Origin: Anaerolineae bacterium
GTDB lineage: Bacteria; Chloroflexota; Anaerolineae; B4-G1; DUEL01
Direction of reading: 5' to 3'
DNA: 9,148 nt
NCBI GenBank assembly: GCA_029932895.1
Contig: JAOZPF010000076.1
Span: 1 to 9,148 of the forward strand
Position numbers and translations under genes: made by a program. Shown here one piece after another: positions 1 to 6,856 of this stretch; position 1 is the first letter of the stretch; the number at the start of each line of letters is the position of its first letter. Under the pieces are notes generated by a model, which did no database searches, had not been told where the DNA came from, and saw nothing but the letters and a program-made list of their open reading frames with translations.

Positions 1-15
1 TAGTGGCCCAATCTG

Positions 16-1797
16 GTGACCGATGTCGTTCGCAGTTTCGTCAGGTTGGCGAAGGATTTGGGAGGGACCCCGGATGAGCTTGGCGACCGCCTGAACAGAC
101 TGGCGGAGCAAACGACTGACCGCTCTTTCCCGCTGCTAGAAATGGGCGCAGCGATCTATGCCGACTACCAGCGGGCGCTGCGCTATCGTGGCGCGGTGGA
201 CTTTGACGACCTCATTCGCCTGGCGCTACGGGCGCTGGAGTTGGACCCCGAGCTGTTGGAGCGGTTGCGCTACCAGTGGCCCTTTATCCTGGAGGACGAG
301 GCGCAAGATAGCAGCCGCTTGCAGGAAGAGATCTTGCGCATGCTCTGTGGCCCGGACGGCAACTGGGTGCGCGTCGGCGATCCTAATCAGGCGATCTATG
401 AGACCTTTACCACGGCCAACCCCCAGTTCCTGCGTGACTTTTTGCAAGAGGATGGTGTCCTGGCACGCGAGCTGCCCAACTCTGGCCGTTCGACGCCGAG
501 CATCATCAGGCTGGCTAACTATTTGATCGATTGGACACAGGCGGAGCACCCGGTAGAGGCCGTGCGAAACGCGTTGACGCCGCCGCACATCGAGCCCGCA
601 CCGCCCGGCGATCCGCAGCCCAACCCGCCCGACAACCCCAGCCGGGTGCGCATCATCGCCCAAAAGTTCGGTCCGGGCGAGGAATTGCGGGCCGTGGCCG
701 ACTCCCTGGCCCGTTGGCTGCCGGAGCACCCCGACGAGACCGTGGCTGTGCTCGTGCCGCGCAACCAGCGCGGCTTTGAGCTGGTCGGCGAGCTCAAGAA
801 GCGGGGTGTCGAGTACGTTGAGCTGCTGCGCAGCACGCGGGAAACCCGCGAGGCGGCAGGCGCTTTGGGCAACATCCTTAGATACCTGGCCGATCCATCC
901 TCGCCAAAGAAACTGGCGACGGTGTACAAGGTGTGGCGACGCAAGGACCGCGAGGACGAGGAGGCCAGGAAGCGGCTCGAATGGGTTGCTAAGGAGCTGG
1001 GCAAGTGCCGCCGGGTCGAGGACTTGGTGTGGCCGCGAGTGGAGCGCGACTGGCTCCAGGACCTGGAGCCGCCGGATGACTTCCCAGACATCCACGAACA
1101 ACTGCTCGAGTTCCGCGCGCTGGTCAGGCGTTGGCAGGAGGCGACTTTGTTGCCGGTAGATCAACTGATCCTCACCCTGGCTCAGGACCTGTTCGATGAC
1201 CTGGCTGACTTGGCCGTGGCCCACAAGCTGGCAGGGGTGCTGCGCAGGATGAGCGAGAGCCACCCCGACTGGCGGCTGCCGGAGCTGGTTGAGGAACTGA
1301 CCGTGGTGGCCAAGAACGAGCGTCGTTTTCTGGGGCTGAGCGCCGACGATATGGGGTTCGACCCCGAACGGCACAAGGGCAAGGTGGTGGTAGCTACCCT
1401 CCACAAGGCCAAGGGGCTAGAGTGGGATCGGGTCCACCTGATGTCTGTCAACAGTTACAATTTCCCGTCCGGCTTGTCGTACGATCGGTTCATCGCAGAA
1501 AAATGGTTCGTGCGCGATGGCTTGAACCTGGAGGCCGAAGCGTTGGCTCAGTTAAAGTCTGTCCTTTCCGAGGGGCCATCGGGCGCGTACGAGTACGAGC
1601 CGCGCGACGTGACCCGAAAGGCGCGATTGGAGTATGTGGCTGAGCGATTGCGGTTGTTGTACGTGGGTATCACCCGTGCCAAGAAAGAACTGATCATCAC
1701 CTGGAACACCGGCCGGCGCGGGGACCTCCAGCCGGCGGTGCCGTTCATCGCCCTGCAGACGTTCTGGGAGAAAGGTGCGTATGACGCTGCCGACTGA
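16..1797 (+). CDS. UvrD/PcrA-like superfamily 1 DNA helicase, N-terminus missing
   Basis: C-terminal part of an ATP-dependent 3'-5' DNA helicase of the UvrD/Rep/PcrA family, which unwinds DNA in repair. Counting from the GTG at 16, visible motifs are II (DEAQD, residues 94-98, Mg-ATP hydrolysis), III (GDPNQAIY, 121-128), a degenerate IV (NSGRS where NYRS is usual, about 155-159), V (TLHKAKGLEW, 461-470) and VI (YVGITRAKK with arginine 554). A proline-rich linker lies near residues 189-208. Walker A (motif I) and Ia, which normally lie about 200 residues before motif II, are absent. The frame is closed by TAG at 1-3, yet codons 4-15 (WPNL) already read like helicase. GTG 16 has no ribosome binding site and is a formal start only. 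The gene overlaps the downstream nuclease gene by 17 bases, so the two are probably translationally coupled. Family is confident; the intact extent is not. Confidence 0.88.
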   Translation: MTDVVRSFVRLAKDLGGTPDELGDRLNRLAEQTTDRSFPLLEMGAAIYADYQRALRYRGAVDFDDLIRLALRALELDPELLERLRYQWPFILEDEAQDSSRLQEEILRMLCGPDGNWVRVGDPNQAIYETFTTANPQFLRDFLQEDGVLARELPNSGRSTPSIIRLANYLIDWTQAEHPVEAVRNALTPPHIEPAPPGDPQPNPPDNPSRVRIIAQKFGPGEELRAVADSLARWLPEHPDETVAVLVPRNQRGFELVGELKKRGVEYVELLRSTRETREAAGALGNILRYLADPSSPKKLATVYKVWRRKDREDEEARKRLEWVAKELGKCRRVEDLVWPRVERDWLQDLEPPDDFPDIHEQLLEFRALVRRWQEATLLPVDQLILTLAQDLFDDLADLAVAHKLAGVLRRMSESHPDWRLPELVEELTVVAKNERRFLGLSADDMGFDPERHKGKVVVATLHKAKGLEWDRVHLMSVNSYNFPSGLSYDRFIAEKWFVRDGLNLEAEALAQLKSVLSEGPSGAYEYEPRDVTRKARLEYVAERLRLLYVGITRAKKELIITWNTGRRGDLQPAVPFIALQTFWEKGAYDAAD

Positions 1798-2608
1798 CTT
1801 CCAGTTTAGCCAGGGCAGTCTGCAGGACTATGTCGACTGTCCGCGACGCTTCCAACTGCGATACGTGCTTCAACTGGCCTGGCCTGCGCTGGAGGCAGAG
1901 CCGGCGCTGGAAAACGAGCTACATATGCGGCAGGGTGCTGCCTTTCACCGCCTGGTACATCGCCACATACTGGGCATCTCGACGCAAGACCTGTCGCGCA
2001 CGGTGCAGGAGGCCGACCTCCGCCGCTGGTGGCACAACTACCTGGAGCACGGCCCGGAGGACCTGCCGGAAACACGCTATCCCGAGACCGTCCTCTCCGC
2101 ACCAATAGGTGGACACCGCTTGGTGGCCCGGTATGATCTCATTGCCGTAGAAGCTGGAGAGCGAGCAGTGATCGTGGACTGGAAAACCTCTCGCAAACGG
2201 CCCCGCCCAAGTTGGCTGCTCGAGCGGTTGCAGACCAGGGTCTATCCTTACCTGTTGGTGCGAGCAGGTGCCCAGCTCAATGGGGGCCAGCCGTTCGAGC
2301 CCGGACAGGTGGAGATGGTCTACTGGTTTACCGACTACCCAGATGATCCTGTTCGCTTCACTTATGACACAGCCCAGTACAAGGCGGACGAGGTTTATCT
2401 GACCGCACTCGTCGCAGAGATCGAGGGTTTGAGCGATGATTTTTCGCTCACTGCCCAGGAGCGGCGTTGCCGGTACTGTCGCTACCGCTCGTTGTGCCAG
2501 CGCGGGGTAAGGGCGGGCGCGCTGGATGAGATTGAGGATGAAACCGAGTTGGGCGATGATCTCGACATCTCCCTGGACCTGGAGCAGATCGCAGAGATCG
2601 AGTATTGA
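1781..2608 (+). CDS. RecB/Cas4-like PD-(D/E)XK nuclease with Fe-S cysteines
   Basis: A 275-residue nuclease of the RecB/AddB/Cas4 PD-(D/E)XK class, expected to cut DNA in a Mg-dependent reaction in the cytoplasm. Catalytic signatures are visible in order: histidine 56 (FHRLVH), aspartate 119 (RYDLI), aspartate 133 and lysine 135 (VDWKT), and glutamine 151 with tyrosine 155 (QTRVY, the QxxxY motif). Cysteine 20 (DCPRRF) and cysteines 230, 233 and 239 (C-x2-C-x5-C) match the spaced ligands of the 4Fe-4S cluster that clamps the nuclease fold in AddB and Cas4. I chose ATG 1781 because AAAGG ends five bases before it; GTG 1775 would overlap that site. The gene begins inside the end of the helicase gene and ends on recJ. 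Next to a helicase this suggests a split AddA/AdnB-like helicase-nuclease rather than CRISPR adaptation, as no other cas gene is present. The C-terminus is acidic (EIEDETELGDD region). Confidence 0.87.
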   Translation: MTLPTDFQFSQGSLQDYVDCPRRFQLRYVLQLAWPALEAEPALENELHMRQGAAFHRLVHRHILGISTQDLSRTVQEADLRRWWHNYLEHGPEDLPETRYPETVLSAPIGGHRLVARYDLIAVEAGERAVIVDWKTSRKRPRPSWLLERLQTRVYPYLLVRAGAQLNGGQPFEPGQVEMVYWFTDYPDDPVRFTYDTAQYKADEVYLTALVAEIEGLSDDFSLTAQERRCRYCRYRSLCQRGVRAGALDEIEDETELGDDLDISLDLEQIAEIEY

Positions 2609-4908
2609 TGCGCGAGTGGATCGAGCCGCAAGAGGTCCAAGTGCCCCCAGCGCTCCAGGACGCCATCGGCGGGCATCCGCTGGTGGCGAGGGCTCTGGTG
2701 CGACGGGGTTTCACCGACGTGGAGGCGGCGCGGGCCTTTCTCGATCCTGATTGCTATCACCCCGCCCCGCCAACCGATCTCCCGAACCTGACGCAAGCGG
2801 CCGAGCGGCTGGAGCGTGCCATCCAGCAGGGGGAGGCCATCTGCGTCTGGGGCGATTTCGACGTCGATGGTCAGACGGCGACGACGCTCCTGGTCTCCAC
2901 GCTGAGGGACCTGGGAGCGACCGCGCGGTACCACATTCCGAACCGCAGGAGCGAATCCCACGGCGTCAACTTGCCTGCGCTAAAGCGTCTCATCACGGAC
3001 GGGGTCGAGCTGGTGCTGACGTGCGACACTGGTGTCAGCGCCCACGAAGCAATTTCCTACGCTCGGTCGCAGGGCGTGGATGTGGTCGTCACCGACCACC
3101 ACGAACTGCCTCCCCACTTGCCCCAGGCCTGTGCAGTGGTGAACCCCAAGATGCTGCCGTCGGCGCACCCCTTGCGCGAACTGCCCGGAGTGGGGTGTGC
3201 CTACAAACTGGCCGAAGCCCTGTACGACCGTGCCGGACGTGCCGGGGACGTGGCGCAGTATCTCGACCTGGTGGCCCTGGGGATCGTGGCCGATGTGGCG
3301 ACACAGACAGGCGACACGCGCTACCTGCTCCAGCGCGGGCTGGAGGCCCTGCGCCACACCAAGCGGTTGGGCCTACAGGTGATGATGGAAACTGCCGGCC
3401 TCAACCCCGAAAGGTTTACCGAGGAGCACATCGGCTTTGTCCTGGGGCCGCGCCTCAACTCGCTGGGGCGTCTGGCCGACGCCAATGTCGCTGTGGAGTT
3501 GCTGACCACCGGCGATCTGGCGCGCGCCCGCATCCTGGTCGCCGAACTGGAGGGCTTGAACGCCCAACGCAAGCTGCTGGTCAATCAAGTCACCCAGGCA
3601 GCACTGGCGCAGATCGAGCGTGACCCCTCGCTCTTGGAGTATGCCGCCCTGGTGTTGAGCCACCCGACCTGGCCAGGCGGCGTCATCGGCATCGTGGCCG
3701 GTCGCCTGGCCGAGCGGTATCACCGCCCGACCATTCTCATCGCCACCCCGCCGGGTGAACTGGGCCGGGGGTCGGCCCGTTCCGTTGCGGGGTGCAACAT
3801 CACGGCTGCAATCGCCGCCCATAGAGAGATGCTGGTCAGCTTCGGCGGCCACCCGATGGCGGCGGGACTGAGCATCGACCCAGAGCGCATCCCCGAGTTC
3901 CGCCGTGCCCTGTCGCGCACCGTTCTGGAAACATGTGGAGAGACGGCGCGGCTGGTCACACTGCAGATAGAGGCTTACCTATCGCTATCCGACCTGTCGC
4001 TCGATCTGGTGGAGGAGGTTGAGCGGCTGTCGCCGTTTGGACCTGGCAACGCGCCGTTGGTTATGGCGACCAGAGGGCTTTCGGTGGCGAGTCACGCCGC
4101 CGTGGGCCGCGGCGGCGAGCACCTTCAGTTGACCGTGGCGGACGAGGAGGGGGCGACGCAAAAGGTGATCTGGTGGCAGGGGGCCGGCGGGCCGCTGCCG
4201 CAGGGCCGGTTCGACTTGGCATACGTCGTGCGGGCCAGTGACTACCGGGGACAGCGGGACGTGCAGGTAGAGTGGGTTGATGCCCGCCCCATCGAGGAAC
4301 CTGTGGTTGCGCTGCGCCCCAAACCGTCGGTCGTCGAGATTGTGGACTATAGGCACGAGGTCAGTCCCCGGATAGTGCTGGAGCAACTGCGGGCGCGCCA
4401 GGACATACTGGTATGGAGCGAGGCCGAGGCCAGGGCGGAGGTCGCGGGCCAGGACCGGTACAAGGTGGGGCCAGCAAAGGTCTTGGTCATCTGGACCACG
4501 CCCCCTGGCCCTCTCGAATTGCAGGCTGTGCTTGAGAGAGTCTCGCCGGAGACGGTGTACCTGTTCGGCCTGGACCCCGGTCTGGATCGACCGGCCAAGT
4601 TCCTCAAGCGGTTAGCCGGTCTCGTTAAACATGCCCTGAATTCCAATCAAGGTTGGGTTGATATCCCGACTTTGGCGGCGGCCACCGCGCAGCGTGAGGC
4701 GACCGTGCGTGCGGGGCTGGCTTGGCTCGTGGCGCGGGGGAACATCGTGGTGCTCGGTGAAGATGGTGACGACATACGTCTGGCTGCGGGCGGTCAGCCA
4801 GCCAGCGCCGATTTGCCCCAGGTGGCTGCTCGATTGAAGGCTTTGCTCAAAGAGACAGCGGCGTACCGGGCGCATTTTGCCCGGGCCGAGAAGGGGACGC
4901 TGATATAG
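2608..4908 (+). CDS. recJ: Single-stranded-DNA-specific exonuclease RecJ (long form)
   Basis: RecJ degrades single-stranded DNA 5' to 3' in recombination, mismatch and base-excision repair. The DHH core shows GDFDVDG (aspartates 83, 85, 87), TCDTG (aspartate 140) and TDHHE (D163, H164, H165), which bind the two Mn/Mg ions. LGPRLNSLGR precedes the DHHA1 half, with GRGSARS (386-392) and GGHPMAAG (413-420) for DNA binding. An OB-like domain follows (FGPGNAPL). At 766 residues it is far longer than the roughly 577-residue E. coli protein and nearer to Firmicutes forms. The extra C-terminal stretch (about 560-766) includes a probable winged helix (682-715) and a final segment ending in a LKETAAYRAHFARA-type helix seen in long RecJ proteins. 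ATG 2608 shares one base with the previous stop (TGATG); TTG 2605 directly before it is possible. All key residues are present, so it should be active. Confidence 0.96.
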   Translation: MREWIEPQEVQVPPALQDAIGGHPLVARALVRRGFTDVEAARAFLDPDCYHPAPPTDLPNLTQAAERLERAIQQGEAICVWGDFDVDGQTATTLLVSTLRDLGATARYHIPNRRSESHGVNLPALKRLITDGVELVLTCDTGVSAHEAISYARSQGVDVVVTDHHELPPHLPQACAVVNPKMLPSAHPLRELPGVGCAYKLAEALYDRAGRAGDVAQYLDLVALGIVADVATQTGDTRYLLQRGLEALRHTKRLGLQVMMETAGLNPERFTEEHIGFVLGPRLNSLGRLADANVAVELLTTGDLARARILVAELEGLNAQRKLLVNQVTQAALAQIERDPSLLEYAALVLSHPTWPGGVIGIVAGRLAERYHRPTILIATPPGELGRGSARSVAGCNITAAIAAHREMLVSFGGHPMAAGLSIDPERIPEFRRALSRTVLETCGETARLVTLQIEAYLSLSDLSLDLVEEVERLSPFGPGNAPLVMATRGLSVASHAAVGRGGEHLQLTVADEEGATQKVIWWQGAGGPLPQGRFDLAYVVRASDYRGQRDVQVEWVDARPIEEPVVALRPKPSVVEIVDYRHEVSPRIVLEQLRARQDILVWSEAEARAEVAGQDRYKVGPAKVLVIWTTPPGPLELQAVLERVSPETVYLFGLDPGLDRPAKFLKRLAGLVKHALNSNQGWVDIPTLAAATAQREATVRAGLAWLVARGNIVVLGEDGDDIRLAAGGQPASADLPQVAARLKALLKETAAYRAHFARAEKGTLI

Positions 4909-4940
4909 TTCCCTCTGACAACCTGCCCCCGCAGCGGGAG

Positions 4941-5009
4941 CTTGCTGACCATCCGCTCAATCCGCTGAATCCGCTGACCGTCCGCTCACTCCGCTGACCA
5001 TCCGCTTGA
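4941..5009 (+). repeat. Degenerate 9/11-base tandem repeat array (TCCGCTnAn)
   Basis: Seven head-to-tail units run in the order 11-9-9-11-9-11-9 bases. The 9-base units are TCCGCTCAA, TCCGCTGAA, TCCGCTCAC and TCCGCTTGA; the 11-base units are TCCGCTGACCA, TCCGCTGACCG and a diverged first copy CTTGCTGACCA. TCCGCT starts at 4952, 4961, 4970, 4981, 4990 and 5001. The array sits between convergent genes and overlaps the 3' end of the Mut7-C gene, supplying its last codons and its TGA. It may have arisen by slippage; no function can be assigned. Confidence 0.8.
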
Positions 5010-5439
5010 TCTGCCTCAGGTGGGTCCCCTGCCAGTAGACACGTCCGCAACCGGGGCACAGCCAGAACTGCTCGTGGGTGCGCAGGACATAAGGGGGCAC
5101 CAGTTCAGCCACTTGCTCGCGGGCGACTGGCTCCAGCACCATGTTACAAATGGTGCAGCGGGAAAGGGCGGGCTCCGGTGGCGGACCGATGGTTTCTTGC
5201 ACCTGGCGGACCTGTTCCTCCACCACTTCCGACTCGATCAGCAATGTACTCAGACCACGACGGGCAGCCAACTCCCGGTCGCGAGTCAGAAGAACCCGGC
5301 CCTCGGCACGGGCGCGGCGGGCCAGATGCAGGTCATCGGCATCGCGCTCGTAGGCAGTGTCGTATCCCAGCAGACGCAGCCAGCGGGCCAGCCGCCCCAA
5401 CATCCCGTCGGCCAACAGTCGCAACTCTCCCGCGCTCAC
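4957..5439 (-). CDS. Mut7-C family RNase (PIN-like) with zinc ribbon
   Basis: A 160-residue protein of the Mut7-C RNase family (formerly DUF82): a PIN-like nuclease fold followed by a zinc ribbon. Family signatures are LLADGMLGRLARWLRLLGYD (residues 8-27), RDADD (32-36) and LLTRDREL (50-57), whose acidic residues D11, D33/D35/D36 and D54 are the expected metal site. Zinc ligands are C95-x2-C98 and C128-x2-C131, followed by the typical GRVYWQGTH (132-140). The start is GTG at 5437-5439, with a strong GGGGAGGG ribosome binding site just upstream. The final residues after about 146 (VSG, RSAD, SAD) are encoded by the tandem repeat and are unlikely to matter for activity. The gene converges on recJ (48 bases apart) and diverges from the Amt-like gene. 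Substrate RNA is unknown; a toxin role is possible but no antitoxin gene is beside it. Confidence 0.9.
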   Translation of the reverse strand: MSAGELRLLADGMLGRLARWLRLLGYDTAYERDADDLHLARRARAEGRVLLTRDRELAARRGLSTLLIESEVVEEQVRQVQETIGPPPEPALSRCTICNMVLEPVAREQVAELVPPYVLRTHEQFWLCPGCGRVYWQGTHLRQIKRMVSGVSGRSADSAD

Positions 5440-5455
5440 ATTCCCTCCCCCTCAC

Positions 5456-5484
5456 TTGGCGAAAATCGCAGGGTCTGGTAATAT
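5456..5484 (+). promoter_or_regulatory. Candidate sigma-70-type promoter for the Amt-like operon
   Basis: TTGGCG (5456-5461, 4/6) and TAATAT (5479-5484, 4/6) are separated by 17 bases. The predicted start near 5491 gives about 35 bases of leader before ATG 5526. It lies in an AT-richer patch of an otherwise GC-rich region. It interlocks with the minus-strand promoter, so the two polymerases could compete. Confidence 0.45.
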
Positions 5485-5503
5485 TGGGGTTGTTCCATTC
5501 TCT

Positions 5504-5532
5504 ATTCTACTCGACGGGGGCACATATGGCAA
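5504..5532 (-). promoter_or_regulatory. Candidate sigma-70-type promoter for the Mut7-C gene
   Basis: On the minus strand TTGCCA (plus 5527-5532, 5/6 to consensus) is followed after 17 bases by TAGAAT (plus 5504-5509, 5/6). The predicted start is near 5497, leaving about 58 bases of leader before the GTG at 5439. The -35 box overlaps the ATG of the divergent Amt-like gene. Two close matches at ideal spacing in GC-rich DNA support it; no experimental evidence. Confidence 0.5.
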
Positions 5533-6821
5533 CAGAAACCTGGCTTCCACTGGTGTTAGGCTATCTCATCCCGGTTGGCTTTTTCCTGCTGGGGTGGGGG
5601 GGGATGGAACCGGAGCAGGCCCGCCGGGCGGCCACGCGGGGATTGGTGACTCTGGCGCTGGCTACCCTGGGCTATTTTGCCGTGGGCTTTGGCTTCCACC
5701 TTGGCGGTGCCGCCGTCCTATCCGACCAACCGGGCCTGGCGGGGCTGCGCGCGTTGTGGGGCTACCGACCACGGGAGGAACTCTACTGGGGAGTGATTGG
5801 CCTGGAGGGCTTTTTCCTCACCGGAGGCGCCGACACCCCCCAGGCTCTCACTCTCTTTGCCACCTACCTGCCGCTGGTCGCTACGGTGAGCCTCCTTCCG
5901 GCCCTCAGCCTCTCCGGGCGCGGACGCAGTTGGCAGGCGACGCTCCTGGCCCTGCTGGTCGCCGCCCTCTTTTTCCCCCTCGCCGCTTGCTGGTCCTGGG
6001 GCGGGGGCTGGCTATCTACGCTGGGACTGACCGTCGAGCGCGGCCACGGCTTTGTGGATTACGGCGGCAGCGGCGCGGTCTATCTCCTGGGTGGACTGGT
6101 CGCCCTAGGCGGGCTGCTGGCTCTGGGGAAGCGACCACCCGCCGGGGAACCGATCCAGATGCCCCCTGCTCACCTCCCACTGCTAGCCAACCTGGGCGCG
6201 CTGCTGGCGATAATCGGCTGGCTCGGTTGGTCGCTGGGGACACCATTCCACGCTTACGGTGCACAGATCGACCCCGGTCGCGTGGCCGTCAATGGGTTGC
6301 TTGGAACCGGTGCGGCGACGCTCGCCTGCCTCACCTACTGCTGGCTGACGCTGGGGCACGGCGATCCGCTGATGGTGGCCCGCGGCGCCGTAGCGGGCCT
6401 GGTCGCTATCTCGGCCGGCGCACCATTCATCCCGCCGTGGGCGGCCCTGGTCGTCGGCGCTGTGGCCGGGCTGCTCTTGCCCCTTGGCGTCTACCTGGTC
6501 GACCACGTCCTCCGCCTGGCAGACCGCACCGCCGCTGTAGCCACCACCGGCCTCAGCGGACTGTGGGGGTTGCTGGCGGTCGCCCTCTTTGCCGATGGCC
6601 GTTGGGGACAGGGCTGGAACCGGATCGGCGCGGAATCGTACCACACCATCGCCGGGCAAGGAGTGACAGGAGCCATCGCCGCATCGGGCTACATGGGTGA
6701 CGGGCCAGGGCAGCTCATCGCCCAGGCCGCGGGGCTGGCCGCCATCGCCCTCCTGGGCATCCTGGGCGGCTGGGCAGTGACCAAGCTCACTGCACTCATC
6801 ACCCCACACGAGCAGCGGTAG
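5526..6821 (+). CDS. Divergent Amt-family (ammonium transporter-like) membrane protein
   Basis: A 431-residue, strongly hydrophobic protein with about 11 possible membrane segments, matching Amt/MEP/Rh channels in length and layout. Family landmarks include WSWGGGWL (before the central motif), the D-x7 motif starting at aspartate 178 (DYGGSGAVY), LALGKR after it, GWLGW, a PPWAALVVG helix and GLSGLWGLLAVALFADG. In canonical Amt proteins the two pore histidines sit in D-x7-H and VHGxxG; here they are tyrosine 186 and threonine 341. The protein also stops about ten residues after its last membrane segment, so the cytoplasmic tail that communicates with GlnK is missing, and no glnK gene is adjacent. 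Start ATG 5526 follows GACGGGGG; a longer reading frame upstream is only antisense to the Mut7-C gene. It may be a sensor, a channel for something else, or a degenerate transporter. Fold is confident, ammonium transport is doubtful. Confidence 0.82.
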   Translation: MATETWLPLVLGYLIPVGFFLLGWGGMEPEQARRAATRGLVTLALATLGYFAVGFGFHLGGAAVLSDQPGLAGLRALWGYRPREELYWGVIGLEGFFLTGGADTPQALTLFATYLPLVATVSLLPALSLSGRGRSWQATLLALLVAALFFPLAACWSWGGGWLSTLGLTVERGHGFVDYGGSGAVYLLGGLVALGGLLALGKRPPAGEPIQMPPAHLPLLANLGALLAIIGWLGWSLGTPFHAYGAQIDPGRVAVNGLLGTGAATLACLTYCWLTLGHGDPLMVARGAVAGLVAISAGAPFIPPWAALVVGAVAGLLLPLGVYLVDHVLRLADRTAAVATTGLSGLWGLLAVALFADGRWGQGWNRIGAESYHTIAGQGVTGAIAASGYMGDGPGQLIAQAAGLAAIALLGILGGWAVTKLTALITPHEQR

Positions 6822-6842
6822 AAGCAGGCCGCCAGCGCTCGA

Positions 6843-6850
6843 AAGGGAGG
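6843..6850 (+). promoter_or_regulatory. Strong ribosome binding site selecting a TTG start
   Basis: AAGGGAGG lies six bases before TTG 6857. No in-frame ATG occurs until deep in the gene (the DEMMHD region), while the conserved ATGIGS motif begins only ten residues after the TTG. The site therefore fixes TTG 6857 as the start. Confidence 0.75.
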
Positions 6851-6856
6851 AACCAC

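Noticed and set aside
226..1404. A 392-codon open frame on the minus strand inside the helicase gene
   Set aside because: It lies antisense to a sequence with clear helicase motifs; long antisense frames are common in GC-rich genes, and its translation shows no family motif.
1781..2608. CRISPR adaptation gene cas4
   Set aside because: The nuclease has the Cas4-like cysteine pattern, but there is no cas1, cas2 or repeat array, and the helicase and RecJ neighbours point to DNA repair.
16..4908. Anti-phage defence island
   Set aside because: Helicase plus nuclease pairs occur in defence systems, but RecJ with a Cas4/AddB-like nuclease and no other defence, integrase or transposon gene fits housekeeping repair better.
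4926..4957. Possible terminator hairpin after recJ (CCCCGCAGCGGG, or AGCGGG pairing with TCCGCT)
   Set aside because: The stems are only 4-6 pairs long and no T run follows on either strand, so I do not call a terminator.
5178..5525. N-terminal extension of the Amt-like frame by 116 codons
   Set aside because: It runs antisense through the Mut7-C coding region, has low-complexity Arg/Pro-rich content, and the conserved Amt first membrane segment begins right after ATG 5526.
5357..6700. A 447-codon plus-strand frame overlapping the Amt-like gene
   Set aside because: Its translation is Gly/Arg/Pro-rich without hydrophobic segments; it is the out-of-frame shadow of the membrane protein.
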